NCBI GenBank assembly: GCA_920105625.2
Contig: OV050031.1
Location: forward strand, 44,452,925 to 44,516,924
Source: Clusia tigrina
Lineage: Eukaryota > Arthropoda > Insecta > Diptera > Clusiidae
Length of the DNA: 64,000 nucleotides
Reading direction: 5' to 3'
Shown here piece after piece: positions 11,925-27,198 of the stretch (its first letter is position 1; each line of letters opens with the position of its first letter). Both the position numbers and the translations under genes were made by a program. The notes beneath the pieces are model-generated. The model had not been told where the DNA came from. It made no database searches and saw only the letters and a list, made by a program, of their open reading frames with translations.

Positions 11925-14900
11925 AAATGGTATTTTAATTTGAAAATCCAACGCCAATGAAAATTAAATTGCATTTCCTTTGAAAATTCCAATACCAATT
12001 AAAAGTAATTTTTATTACCGTTGAAAATTGCAATGCCAATTAAAATTAAATTGCATTAACATTGAAAATTCCAATGCCAATTTCAACTAAATTGTATTAC
12101 CATTGAAAATTCCCATGCTAATTACAATTAATGGCATAACCATTGACAATTCCAATGCCTATTAAAATTAAATTGCAAAATCATGGAAAGTTCCAATGCC
12201 AATTAATATTAAATTGCAATACCTTCGAAAATTCCAATGCCAATTAAAATTAAATGCAATACAATTAAAAATTCCAATGCTAATTAAAGCCAAATTGCAT
12301 CACCATTGAAAATTCCAATCCCTATTAAAATTAAATTGCATTACTATTGAAAATTTTAATTTCTAATTACAATTAAATGGCACTACCATTCAAAGATTTA
12401 ATGCTAATTAAAATTAAATTGCATTATCTCTAAAAATTTAATGCTAATTCAAATTAAATTGCATTACTATTGAAAATTCCATTGCCATTTAAAATTAAAT
12501 GGCATTACAATTGAAAATTCTAAAGCTAATTAAAGTTAAATTGCATTTACATTGACAATTCCAATGCCAGTTAAAATAAAGTTGAATTATCATTGACAAT
12601 TTCAATGTTAATTAAAATTGATTTGCATTGCCATTGAAAATTTCAATGCTAATTACAATTAATTTGCATTACCATTGATATATCCAATATCTATTAAAAT
12701 TAAATTGCATTACTATTGAAAATTCCAACGCCCATTAAAATTAAATTGCGTCACCATTGAAAATGCCAATGCTAATTAAAATAAATTGCATTACCATTGA
12801 AATTTCCAATGCTAATTACAATTAAATTATATTACCATTCAATGTTAATAAAAATACAATTGCATTACTATTGAAAATTCCAATGCAAATAAAAGTTAAA
12901 TTGCATTACCATTGACAGTTCCTATGCCAATTATAATTAAATTAAATTGCATTACCAGAGATAATTCCATTGCCAATTAAAATAAAATTGCATTGCCATT
13001 GAAAATTCCAATGCTAATTACAATTAAATTTTATAACCATTGACAATTCCAATGCTAATTAAAGTGAAAGTGCAATTTAATTTTAATTTCATTACCATTG
13101 ACAATTCCAATGCCAATTAAAATCAAATTACATTACCATTGAAAGTTCCAATGCCAATTAAAGTTAATTGCGTAACCAATGAAATTAAAATTAAATTGCA
13201 TTTCCATTGAAAATTTCTAAGCAAATTAGTATTCAGTTGCATTACTGAAATTCAATGTTAATTAAATAAAATTCCATTATCAGTGAAAATTCCAATGCAA
13301 ATTACAGTTAAATTGCATTACAATTGACAATTCCAATACCAATTAAAATTAAAATACATTATCATTGATAATTCCATTGGTAATTAAAATTAATTTGCAT
13401 TACCATTGACAATTCCAATGCTAATTAAAATTAAATTGCATTACCATTGAAAATTCCAATGCGAATTAAAGTTAAATTGCTTTACCATTGACAATTCCAA
13501 TGACAATTAAAATAAAATTGCTTTACCATAAACAACTCCAATGCTAATTACAATTAAATTGCATTACCATTAAAAATTCCAATTCCAATTAAAATTAAGT
13601 TGCATTAACATTTACAATTTCAATGCCAATTGAAATTAAATTGCACAACCATTGATTCCAATTCTAATTACAATTAATCTTTATTACCATTGACAATTCC
13701 AATGCTAATGAAAGTGAAAGTGCAATTTAATTTTAATTTCATTACCATTGACAATTCCAATGCCAATTAAAATCAAATTGCATTACCATTGAAAGTTCCA
13801 ATGCCAATTAAAGTTAAATTGCGTAACCAATGAAATTAAAATTAAATTGCATTTCCATTGAAAATTTCTAAGCAAATTAATATTCAGTTGCATTACTCAA
13901 ATTCAATGTTAATTAAATAAAATTCCATTATCAGTGAAAATTCCAATGCAAATTACAGTTAAACTGCATTACAATTGACAATTCCAATACCAATTAAAAT
14001 TAAAATACATTATCATTGATAATTCCATTGGTAATTAAAATTAATTTGCATTACGATTGACAATTCCAATGCTAATTAAAATTAAATTGCATTACCATTG
14101 AAAATTCCAATGCGAATTAAAGTTAAATTGCATTACCATTGACAATTCCAATGACAATTAAAATAAAATTGCTTTACCATAAAAAACTCCAATGCTAATT
14201 ACAATTAAATTGCATTACCATTAAAAATTCCAATTCCAATTAAAATTAAGTTGCATTAACATTTACAATTTCAATGCCAATTGAAATTAAATTGCACAAC
14301 CATTGATTCCAATGCTAATTACACTTAATCTTTATTACCATTGACAATTCTAATGCTAATGAAAGTGAAAATGCAATTTAATTTTAATTTCATTACCATT
14401 GACAATTCCAATGTCAATTAAAATCAAATTGCATTACCATTGAAAGTTCCAATGCCAATTAAAGTTGAATTGCTTAACCAATGAAATTATAATTAAATTG
14501 CATTTCCATTGAAAATTTCTAAGCAAATTAAAATTCAGTTGCATTACTCAAATTCAATTTTAATTAAATTAAATTCCATTATCAGTGAAAATTCCAATGC
14601 TAATTAAAGTTAAATTGCATTACCATTGAATATTCCAATGCTACTTAAATTAAATTGCATTACTATTAAAAATTTTAAATTCTAATTTCAATTAAATTGC
14701 ACTACCGTTAAACATTTTACTGCTAAACAAAATGAAATTGCATTACCATTGAAAATAAAAACGCTAATTAAAATTAAAGTGCCTTACCATTGAAAATTCC
14801 AATGCTTATCACAATTAAGTTGCATTTCCATTGACAATTCCAATGAGAATTCAAATTAAATTGTATTACCATTGAAAAATTCAAAGGAAATGAAAATTTA

Positions 14901-17027
14901 ATTGCATTAGCATTGAAAATTCCAATGCTAATTAAAACGCAATTGCTTTACCATTGAAAATTGTAATGCTCATTACAATTAAATTGCTGTACCACTGAAA
15001 ATTTCAAAACAAATGAAAATAAAATTGCATTACCATTGACAATTCCAATGCTAATTAAATTTAAATTGCATTTCCATTGAAAATTGAAATACAACTTACA
15101 ATTCAATTGGAATACCATTGCAAATACCAATGCCAACTAAAATTAAATTTCATTACTATTGAAAATTTTAATTTCTAATTACAATTAATATGAATTACCA
15201 TTAAAAATTTTTATGCTAATTAACATTAAATTGCATTAGCATTGTAAATTCCAATGCTAATTTAAATTAAAATGCATTACCATTCAATTGCCAATTAAAA
15301 TTAAATTGCATTACAATTGAAAACTCCATTGCTAATTAAAGTTAAATTGCATTACCATTGACAATTCCAATGCCAATTAAAATTAATTGCATTATAATTG
15401 ACAATTCCAATGCCAATTAGAATAAAATTGTATTACCATTGAAAAATTCAAAGGAAATGAAAATTTAATTGCATTACCATTGAAAATTGCAATGCTAATT
15501 AAAATTAAATTGCATTACCATTGAAAATTTCAATGCAAATTAAAATTCAATTGCATTCCATTGGTAATTAAAATTAATTTGCATTACCATTGACATTTCC
15601 AATGCTAATTTAATTTTAATTTCATTACCATTGAAAATTCCAATGCGAATTAAAGTTAAATTGCATTACCATTGACAATTCCAATGACAATTAAAATAAA
15701 ATTGCTTTACCATAAACAACTCCAATGCTAATTACAATTAAATTGCATTACCATTAAAAATTCCAATTCCAATTAAAATTAAGTTGCATTAACATTTACA
15801 ATTTCAATGCCAATTGAAATTAAATTGCACAACCATTGATTCCAATGCTAATTACAATTAATCTTTATTACCATTGACAATTCCAATGCTAATGAAAGTG
15901 AAAATGCAATTTAATTTTAATTTCATTACCATTGACAATTCCAATGCCAATTAAAATCAAATTGCATTACCATTGAAAGTTTCAATGCCAATTAAAGTTA
16001 AATTGCGTAACCAATGAAATTAAAATTAAATTGCATTTCCATTGAAAATTTCTAAGCAAATTAAAATTCAATTTTAATTAAATTAAATTCCATTATCAGT
16101 GAAAATTCCAATGCTAATTAAAGTTAAATTGCATTACCATTGAATATTCCAATGCTACTTAAATTAAATTGCATTACTATTAAAAATTTTAAATTCTAAT
16201 TTCAATTAAATTGCACTACCGTTAAACACTTTACTGCTAAACAAAATGAAATTGCATTACCATTGAAAATAAAAATGCTAATTAAAATTAAAGTGCCTAA
16301 CCATTGAAAATTCCATTGCTTATCACAATTAAGTTGCATTTCCATTGACAATTCCAATGAGAATTCAAATTAAATTGTATTACCATTGAAAAATTCAAAG
16401 GAAATGAAAATTTAATTGCATTACCATTGAAAATTCCAATGCTAATTAAAACGCAATTGCTTTACCATTGAAAATTGTAATGCTCATTACAATTAAATTG
16501 CTGTACCACTGAAAATTTCAATACAAATGAAAATAGAATTGCATTACCATTGACAATTCCAATGCTAATTAAATTTAAATTGCATTACCATTGAAAATTG
16601 AAATACAACTTACAATTCAATTGGAATACCATTGAAAATTCCAATGCCAACTAAAATTAAATTTCATTACTATTGAATATTTTAATTTCTAATTACAATT
16701 AATATGAATTACCATTAAAAATTTGTATGCTAATTAACATTAAATTGCATTAGCATTGAAAATTCCAAAGCTAATTTAAATTAAAATGCATTACCATTGA
16801 ATATTCAATTGCCAATTAAAATTAAATTGCATTACAATTGAAAACTCCATTGCTAATTAAAGTTAAATTGCATTACCATTGACAATTCCAATGCCAATTA
16901 AAATTAATTGCATTATAATTGACAATTCCAATGCCAATTAGAATAAAATTGCATTACCATTGACATTTTCAATACTAATTAAAATTGAGATGCATTGCCA
17001 TTAAAAAATCCAATGCCAGTTAAAATT
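11925..17027 (+). repeat. HOR unit, 5103 bp
   Basis: Starts as a copy of 2211 onward (offset 9714) and loses 32 bp at about 12840. It then follows the first copy at offset 9682 until about 15600. There the usual GCTAATTTAAATTAAATTG is replaced by TTTAATTTTAATTTCATT, a likely recombination joint. The last kilobase carries GACATTTTCAATACTAATT and AAAAAATCC, variants shared with the ends of the units at 27199 and 35537. Confidence 0.82.
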
Positions 17028-19385
17028 AAATGGTATTTTAATTTGAAATTCCAACGCCAATGAAAATTAAATTGCATTTCCTTTGAAAATTCCAATACCA
17101 ATTAAAAGTAATTTTTATTACCGTTGAAAATTGCAATGCCAATTAATATTAAATTGCATTACCACTGAAAATTCCAATGCCAATTAAAACTAAATTGTAT
17201 TACCAATGAAAATTCCCAAGCTAATTACAATTAATTGCATAACCAATGACAATTCCAATGCCTATTAAAATTAAATTGCAAAACCATGGAAAGTTCCAAT
17301 GCCAATTAATATTAAATTGCACTACCTTCGAAAATTCCAATGCCAATTAAAATTAAATGCAATACAATTAAAAATTCCAATGCTAATTAAAGCCAAATTG
17401 CATCACCATTGAAAATTCCAATGCCTATTAAAATTAAATTGCATTACTCTTGAAAATTCCATTGCAATTTAAAATTAAATGGCATTACAATTGAAAATTC
17501 TAAAGCTAATTAAAGTTAAATTGCATTTACATTGACAATTCCAATGCCAGTTAAAATAAAGTTGAATTATCATTGACAATTTCAATGTTAATTAAAATTG
17601 AATTGCATTGCCATTGAAAATTTCAATGGTAATTACAATTAATTTGCATTACCATTGATATATCCAATATCTATTAAAATTAAATTGCATTACCATTGAA
17701 AATTCCAACGCCCATTAAAATTTAATTGCGTCACCATTGAAAATGCCAATGCTAATTAAAATAAATTGCATTACCATTGAAATTTCCAATGCTAATTACA
17801 ATTAAATTATATTACCATTAAAAAATTAAAATTGCATTACCATTGAAAATTCCAATGTTAATGAAAATACAATTGCATTACTATCGAAAATTCCAATGCT
17901 AATTAAAGTTAAATTGCATTACCATTGACAGTTCCTATGCCAATTATAATTAAATTAAATTGCATTACAAGAGATAATTCCATTGCCAATTAAAATAAAA
18001 TTGCATTGCCATTGAAAATTCCAATGCTAATTACAATTAAATTTTATAACCATTGACAATTCCAATGCTAATTAAAGTGAAAGTGCAATTTAATTTTAAT
18101 TTCATTACCATTGACAATTCCAATTCCAATTAAAATCAAATTGCATTACCATTGAAAGTTCCAATGCCAATTAAAGTTAAATTGCGTAACCAATGAAATT
18201 AAAATTAAATTGCATTTCCATAGAAATTTTCTAAGCAAATTAATATTCAGTTGCATTACTCAAATTCAATGCTAATTAAATAAAATTCCATTATCAGTGA
18301 AAATTCCAATGCAAATTACAGTTAAATTGCATTACAATTGAATATTCCAATACCAATTCAAATTAAAATACATTATCATTGAAAATTCCATTGGTAATTA
18401 AAATTAATTTGCATTACCATTGACAATTCCAATGCTAATTAAAATTAAATTGCATTACCATTGAAAATTCCAATGCGAATTAAAGTTAAATTGCATTACC
18501 ATTGACAATTCCAATGACAATTAAAATAAAATTGCTTTACCATAAACAACTCCAATGCTAATTACAATTAAATTGCATTACCATTAAAAATTCCAATTCC
18601 AATTAAAATTAAGTTGCATTAACATTTACAATTTCAATGCCAATTGAAATTAAATTGCACAACCATTGATTCCAATGCTAATTACAATTAATCTTTATTA
18701 CCATTGACAATTCCAATGCTAATGAAAGTGAAAATGCAATTTAATTTTAATTTCATTACCATTGACAATTCCAATGCCAATTAAAATCAAATTGCATTAC
18801 CATTGAAAGTTTCAATGCCAATTAAAGTTAAATTGCGTAACCAATGAAATTAAAATTAAATTGCATTTTCATTGAAAATTTCTAAGCAAATTAAAATTCA
18901 GTTGCATTACTCAAATTCTATTTTAATTAAATTAAATTCCATTATCAGTGAAAATTCCAATGCTAATTAAATTTAAATTGCAATACCATTGAAAATTGAA
19001 ATACAACTTACAATTCAATTGGAATACCATTGAAAATTCCAATGCCAACTAAAATAAAATTTCATTACTATGGAAAATTTTAATTTCTATTTACAATTAA
19101 TATGAATTACCACTAAAAATTTGTATGCTAATTAACATTAAATTGCATTAGCATTGAAAATTCCAATGGTAATTTAAATTAAAATGCATTACCATTGAAT
19201 ATTCAATTGCCAATTAAAATTAAATTGCATTACAATTGAAAACTCCATTGCTAACTAAAGTCAAATTGCATTACCATTGACAATTCCAATGCCAATTAGA
19301 ATAAAATTGCATTACCATTGACAATTTCAATACAAATTAAAATTGAGATGCATTGCCATTAAAAATTCCAATGCCAGTTAAAATT
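17028..19385 (+). repeat. HOR unit, 2358 bp
   Basis: Carries the variants ACCAATGAAAATTCCC and GCATAACCAATGAC near 17205-17250, shared with units starting at 27199, 35537 and 57883. It also has ACTCTTGAAAATTCC with GCAATTTAAAATT (about 17448), shared with the unit at 21788. Several monomers present in other units between the GCATTACT and ACTCTTG segments are missing. Confidence 0.8.
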
Positions 19386-21787
19386 AAATGGTATTTTAAT
19401 TTGAAATTCCAACGCCAATGAAAATTAAATTGCATTTCCTTTGAAAATTCCAATACCAATTAAAAGTAATTATTATTACCGTTGAAAATTGCAATGCCAA
19501 TTAAAATTAAATTGCATTAACATTGAAAATTCCAATGCCAATTTAAACTAAATTGTATTACCATTGAAAATTCCCATGCTAATTACAATTAATGGCATAA
19601 CCATTGACAATTCCAATGCCAATTAATATTAAATTGCAATACCTTCGAAAATTCCAATGCCAATTAAAATTAAATGCAATACAATTAAAAATTCCAATGC
19701 TGATTAAAGCCAAATTGCATCACCATTGAAAATTCCAATCCCTATTAAAATTAAATTGCATTACTATTGAAATTTTTAATTTCTAATTATAATTAAATGG
19801 CACTATCATTCAAAGATTTAATGCTAATTAAAATTAAATTGCATTATCTCTAAAAATTTAATGCTAATTAAAATTAAATTGCATTACTATTGAAAATTCC
19901 ATTGCCATTTAAAATTAAATGGCATTACAATTGAAAATTCTAAAGCTAATTAAAGTTAAATTGCATTTACATTGACAATTCCAATGCCAGTTAAAATAAA
20001 GTTGAATTATCATTGACAATTTCAATGTTAATTAAAATTGAATTGCATTACCATTGAAAATTTCAATGCTAATTACAATTAATTTGCATTACCATTGATA
20101 TATCCAATATCTATTAAAATTAAATTGCATTACCATTGAAAATTCCAACGCCCATTAAAATTAAATTGCGTCACCATTGAAAATGCCAATGCTAATTAAA
20201 ATAAATTGCATTACCATTGAAATTTCCAATGCTAATTACAATTAAATTATATTACCATTAAAAAATTAAAATTGCATTACCATTGAAAATTCCAATGTTA
20301 ATAAAAATACAATTTCATTACTATTGAAAATTCCAATGCAAATTAAAGTTAAATTGCATTACCATTGACAATCCTATGCCAATTATAATTAAATTAAATT
20401 GCATTACCAGAGATAATTCCATTGCCAATTAAAATAAAATTGCATTGCCATTGAAAATTCCAATGCTAATTACAATTAAATTTTATAACCATTGACAATT
20501 CCAATGCTAATTAAAGTGAAAGTGCAATTTAATTTTAATTTCATTACCATTGACAATTCCAATGCCAATTAAAATCAAATTGCATTACCATTGAAAGTTC
20601 CAATGCCAATTAAAGTTAATTGCGTAACCAATGAAATTAAAATTAAATTGCATTTCCATTGAAAATTTCTAAGCAACATAATATTCAGTTGCATTACTGA
20701 AATTCAATGTTAATTAAATAAAATTCCATTATCAGTGAAAATTCCAATGCAAATTACAGTTAAATTGCATTACAATTGACAATTCCAATACCAATTAAAA
20801 TTAAAATACATTATCATTGATAATTCCATTGGTAATTAAAATTAATTTGCATTACCATTGACAATTCCAATGCTAATTAAAATTAAATTGCATTACCATT
20901 GAAAATTCCAATGCGAATTAAAGTTAAATTGCATTACCATTGAATATTCCAATGCTACTTAAATTAAATTGCATTACTATTGAAAGTTTTAAATTCTAAT
21001 TTCAATTAAATTGTACTACCGTTAAACATTTTACTGCTAAACAAAATGAAATTGCATTACCATTGAAAATACCAATGCTAATTAAAATTAAAGTGCCTTA
21101 CCATTGAAAATTCCAATGCTTATCACAACTAAATTGCATTTCCATTGACAATTCCAATGACAATTCAAATAAAATTGTATTACCATTGAAAAATTCAAAG
21201 GAAATGAAAATTTAATTGCATTACCATTGAAAACTCCAATGCTAATTAGAACGCAATTGCTTTACCATTGAAAATTGTAATGCTCATTAAAATTAAATTG
21301 CAGTACCACTGAAAATTTCAATACAAATGAAAATAAAATTGCATTACCATTGACAATTCCAATGCTAATTAAATTTAAATTGTATTACCATTGAAAATTG
21401 AAATACAACTTACAATTCAATTGGAATACCATTGAAAATTCCAATGCCAACTAAAATTAAATTTCATTACTATTGAAAATTTTAATTTCTAATTACAATT
21501 AATATGAATTACCATTAAAAATTTGTATGCTAATTAACATTAAATTGCATTAGCATTGAAAATTCCAATGCTAATTTAAATTAAAATGCATTACCATTGA
21601 ATATTCAATTGCCAATTAAAATTAAATTGTATTACAATTGAAAACTCCATTGCTAACTTAAGATAAATTGCATTACCATTGGCAATTCCAATGCCAATTA
21701 GAATAAAATTGCATTACCATTGACAATTTCAATACAAATTAAAATTGAGATGCATTGCCATTAAAAATTCCAATGCCAGTTAAAATT
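19386..21787 (+). repeat. HOR unit, 2402 bp
   Basis: Standard order of variant monomers. It lacks the 41-bp monomer containing GCAAAATCATGG that follows GCATAACC in the units at 21788 and 24228. It joins directly from the GCGAATTAAAG monomer (about 20910) to the GAATATTCCAATGCTAC monomer, skipping the sub-unit block present in longer HORs. Confidence 0.8.
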
Positions 21788-24227
21788 AAATGGTATTTTA
21801 ATTTGAAATTCCAACGCTAATGAAAATTAAATTGCATTTCCTTTGAAAATTCCAATACCAATTAAAAGTAATTTTTATTACCGTTGAAAATTGCAATGCC
21901 AATTAAAATTAAATTGCATTAACATTGAAAATTCCAATGCCAATTTAAACTAAATTGTATTACCATTGAAAATTCCCATGCTAATTACAATTAATGGCAT
22001 AACCATTGACAATTCCAATGCCTATTAAAATTAAATTGCAAAATCATGGAAAGTTCCAATGCCAATTAATATTAAATTGCAATACCTTCGAAAATTCCAA
22101 TGCCAATTAAAATTAAATGCAATACAATTAAAAATTCCAATGCTAATTAAAGCCAAATTGCATCACCATTGAAAATTCCAATCCCTATTAAAATTAAATT
22201 GCATTACTATTGAAAGTTTTAATTTCTAATTACAATCAAATGGCACTACCATTCAAAGATTTAATGCTAATTAAAATTAAATTGCATTATCTCTAAAAAT
22301 TTAATGCTAATTAAAATTAAATTGCATTACTCTTGAAAATTCCATTGCAATTTAAAATTAAATGGCATTACAATTGAAAATTCTAAAGCTAATTAAAGTT
22401 AAATTGCATTTACATTGACAATTCCAATGCCAGTTAAACTAAAGTTGAATTATCATTGACAATTTCAATGTTAATTAAAATTGAATTGCATTGCCATTGA
22501 AAATTTCAATGGTAATTACAATTAATTTGCATTACCATTGATATATCCAATATCTATTAAAATTAAATTGCATTACCATTGAAAATTCCAACGCCCATTA
22601 AAATTTAATTGCGTCACCATTGAAAATGCCAATGCTAATTAAAATAAATTGCATTACCATTGAAATTTAAATTGCTAATTACAATTAAATTATATTACCA
22701 TTAAAAAATTAAAATTGCATTACCATTGAAAATTCCAATGTTAATTAAAATACAATTGCATTACTATTGAAAATTCCAATGCTAATTAAAGTTAAATTGC
22801 ATTACCATTGACAGTTCCTATGCCAATTATAATTAAATTAAATTGCATTACCAGAGATAATTCCATTGCCAACTAAAATAAAATTGCATTGCCATTGAAA
22901 ATTCCAATGCTAATTACAATTAAATTTTATAACCATTGACAATTCCAATGCTAATTAAAGTGAAAGTGCAATTTAATTTTAATTTCATTACCATTGACAA
23001 CTCCAATTCCAATTAAAATCAAATTGCATTACCATTGAAAGTTCCAATGCCAATTAAAGTTAAATTGCGTAACCAATGAAATTAAAATTAAATTGCATTT
23101 CCATTGAAAATTTCTAAGCAAATTAATATTCAGTTGCATTACTCAAATTCAATGTTAATTAAATAAAATTCCATTATCAGTGAAAATTCCAATGCAAATT
23201 AAAGTTAAATTGCATTACAATTGAATATTCCAATACCAATTCAAATTAAAATACATTATCATTGATAATTCCATTGGTAATTAAAATTAATTTGCATTAC
23301 CATTGACAATTCCAATGCGAATTAAAGTTAAATTGCATTACCATTGACAATTCCAATGACAATTAAAATAAAATTGCTTTACCATAAACAACTCCAATGC
23401 TAATTACAATTAAATTGCATTACCATTAAAAATTCCAATTCCAATTAAAATTAAGTTGCATTAACATTTACAATTTCAATGCCAATTGAAATTAAATTGC
23501 ACAACCATTGATTCCAATGCTAATTACAATTAATCTTTATTACCATTGACAATTCCAATGCTAATGAAAGTGAAAATGCAATTTAATTTGAATTTCATTA
23601 CCATTGACAATTCCAATGCCAATTAAAATCAAATTGCATTACCATTGAAAGTTTCAATGCCAATTAAAGTTAAATTTCGTAACCAATGAAATTAAAATTA
23701 AATTGCATTTTCATTGAAAATTTCTAAGCAAATTAAAATTCAGTTGCATTACTCAAATTCAATTTTAATTAAATTAAATTCCATTATCAGTGAAAATTCC
23801 AATGCTAATTAAATTTAAATTGCATTACCATTGAAAATTGAAATACAACTTACAATTCAATTGGAATATCATTGAAAATTCCAATGCCAACTAAAATTAA
23901 ATTTCATTACTATGGAAAATTTTAATTTCTAATTACAATTAATATGAATTACCACTAAAAATTTGTATGCTAACTAACATTAAATTGCATTAGCATTGAA
24001 AATTCCAATGCTAATTTAAATTAAAATGCATTACCATTGAATATTCAATTGCCAATTAAAACTAAATTGCATTACAATTGAAAACTCCATTGCTAACTAA
24101 AGTCAAATTGCATTACCATTGACAATTCCAATGCCAATTAGAATAAAATTGCATTACCATTGACAATTTCAATACAAATTAAAATTGAGATGCATTGCCA
24201 TTAAAAATTCCAATGCCAGTTAAAATT
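21788..24227 (+). repeat. HOR unit, 2440 bp, paired with the unit at 27199
   Basis: From about 22330 it matches the unit at 27199 at an offset of about 5411 bp. Both carry TGAAATTTAAATTGC (22661 and 28072), CCAACTAAAATAAAATTG and AATATCATTG. It lacks one 41-bp monomer near 23301 that the later copy has at about 28718, which changes the offset to about 5452. Confidence 0.82.
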
Positions 24228-27198
24228 AAATGGTATTTTAATATGAAATTCCAACGCCAATGAAAATTAAATTGCATTTCCTTTGAAAATTCCAATACCA
24301 ATTAAAAGTAATTTTTATTACCGTTGAAAATTGCAATGCCAATTAAAATTAAATTGCATTAACATTGAAAATTCCAATGCCAATTTCAACTAAATTGTAT
24401 TACCATTGAAAATTCCCATGCTAATTACAATTAATGGCATAACCATTGACAATTCCAATGCCTATTAAAATTAAATTGCAAAATCATGGAAAGTTCCAAT
24501 GCCAATTAATATTAAATTGCAATACCTTCGAAAATTCCAATGCCAATTAAAATTAAATGCAATACAATTAAAAATTCCAATGCTAATTAAAGCCAAATTG
24601 CATCACCATTGAAAATTCCAATCCCTATTAAAATTAAATTGCATTACTATTGAAAATTTAAATTTCTAATTACAATTAAATGGCACTACCATTCAAAGAT
24701 TTAATGCTAATTAAAATTAAATTGCATTATCTCTAAAAATTTAATGCTAATTCAAATTAAATTGCATTACTATTGAAAATTCCATTGCCATTTAAAATTA
24801 AATGGCATTACAATTGAAAATTCTAAAGCTAATTAAAGTTAAATTGCATTTACATTGACAATTCCAATGCCAGTTAAAATAAAGTTGAATTATCATTGAC
24901 AATTTCAATGTTAATTAAAATTGATTTGCATTGCCATTGAAAATTTCAATGCTAATTACAATTAATTTGCATTACCATTGATATATCCAATATCTATTAA
25001 AATTAAATTGCATTACTATTGAAAATTCCAACGCCCATTTAAATTAAATTGCGTCACCATTGAAAATGCCAATGCTAATTAAAATAAATTGCATTACCAT
25101 TGAAATTTCCAATGCTAATTACAATTAAATTATATTACCATTAAAAAATTAAAATTGCATTACCATTGAAAATTCCAATGTTAATAAAAATACAATTGCA
25201 TTACTATTGAAAATTCCAATGCAAATAAAAGTTAAATTGCATTACCATTGACAGTTCCTATGCCAATTATAATTAAATTAAATTGCATTACCAGAGATAA
25301 TTCCATTGCCAATTAAAATAAAATTGCATTGCCATTGAAAATTCCAATGCTAATTACAATTAAATTTTATAACCATTGACAATTCCAATGCTAATTAAAG
25401 TGAAAGTGCAATTTAATTTTAATTTCATTTCCATTGACAATTCCAATGCCAATTAAAATCAAATTGCATTACCATTGAAAGTTCCAATGCCAATTAAAGT
25501 TAATTGCGTAACCAATGAAATTAAAATTAAATTGCATTTCCATTGAAAATTTCTAAGCAAATTAGTATTCAGTTGCATTACTGAAATTCAATGGTAATTA
25601 AATAAAATTCCATTATCAGTGAAAATTCCAATGCAAATTACAGTTAAATTGCATTACAATTGACAATTCCAATACCAATTAAAATTAAAATACATTATCA
25701 TTGATAATTCCATTGGTAATTAAAATTAATTTGCATTACCATTGACAATTCCAATGCTAATTAAAATTAAATTGCATTACCATTGAAAATTCCAATGCGA
25801 ATTAAAGTTAAATTGCATTACCATTGACAATTCCAATGACAATTAAAATAAAATTGCTTTACCATAAACAACTCCAATGCTAATTACAATTAAATTGCAT
25901 TACCATTAAAAATTCCAATTCCAATTAAAATTAAGTTGCATTAACATTTACAATTTCAATGCCAATTGAAATTAAATTGCACAACCATTGATTCCAATTC
26001 TAATTACAATTAATCTTTATTACCATTGACAATTCCAATGCTAATGAAAGTGAAAGTGCAATTTAATTTTAATTTCATTACCATTGACAATTCCAATGCC
26101 AATTAAAATCAAATTGCATTACCATTGAAAGTTCCAATGCCAATTAAAGTTAAATTGCGTAACCAATGAAATTAAAATTAAATTGCATTTCCATTGAAAA
26201 TTTCTAAGCAAATTAAAATTCAGTTGCATTACTCAAATTCAATTTTAATTAAATTAAATTCCATTATCAGTGAAAATTCCAATGCTAATTAAAGTTAAAT
26301 TGCATTACCATTGAATATTCCAATGCTACTTAAATTAAATTGCATTACTATTAAAAATTTTAAATTCTAATTTCAATTAAATTGCACTACCGTTAAACAT
26401 TTTACTGCTAAACAAAATGAAATTGCATTACCATTGAAAATAAAAATGCTAATTAAAATTAAAGTGCCTTACCATTGAAAATTCCAATGCTTATCACAAT
26501 TAAGTTGTATTTCCATTGACAATTCCAATGAGAATTCAAATTAAATTGTATTACCATTGAAAAATCCAAAGGAAATGAAAATTTAATTGCATTACCATTG
26601 AAAATTCCAATGCTAATTAAAACGCAATTGCTTTACCATTGAAAATTGTAATGCTCATTACAATTAAATTGCTGTACCACTGAAAATTTCAATACAAATG
26701 AAAATAGAATTGCATTACCATTGACAATTCCAATGCTAATTAAATTTAAATTGCATTACCATTGAAAATTGAAATACAGCTTACAATTCAATTGGAATAC
26801 CATTGAAAATTCCAATGCCAACTAAAATTAAATCTCATTACTATTGAATATTTTGATTTCTAATTACAAGTAATATGAATTACCATTAAAAATTTGTATG
26901 CTAATTAACATTAAATTGCATTAGCATTGAAAATTCCAATGCTAATTTAAATTAAAATGCATTACCATTGAATATTCAATTGCCAATTAAAATTAAATTG
27001 CATTACAATTGAAAACTCCATTGCTAATTAAAGTTAAATTGCATTACCATTGACAATTCCAATGCCAATTAAAATTAATTGCATTATAATTGACAATTCC
27101 AATGCCAATTAGAATAAAATTGCATTACCATTGACATTTTCAATACTAATTAAAATTGAGATGCATTGCCATTAAAAAATCCAATGCCAGTTAAAATT
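24228..27198 (+). repeat. HOR unit, 2971 bp
   Basis: The first 2 kb resembles 11925-13900 and 2211-4200, sharing AATTAGTATTCAG and TACTGAAATTCAATG. The final part carries GAATATTTTGATTTC and ACAAGTAATATG. The latter is shared with the end of the unit that finishes at 35536, so this unit looks like a recombinant of two HOR types. Confidence 0.78.
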
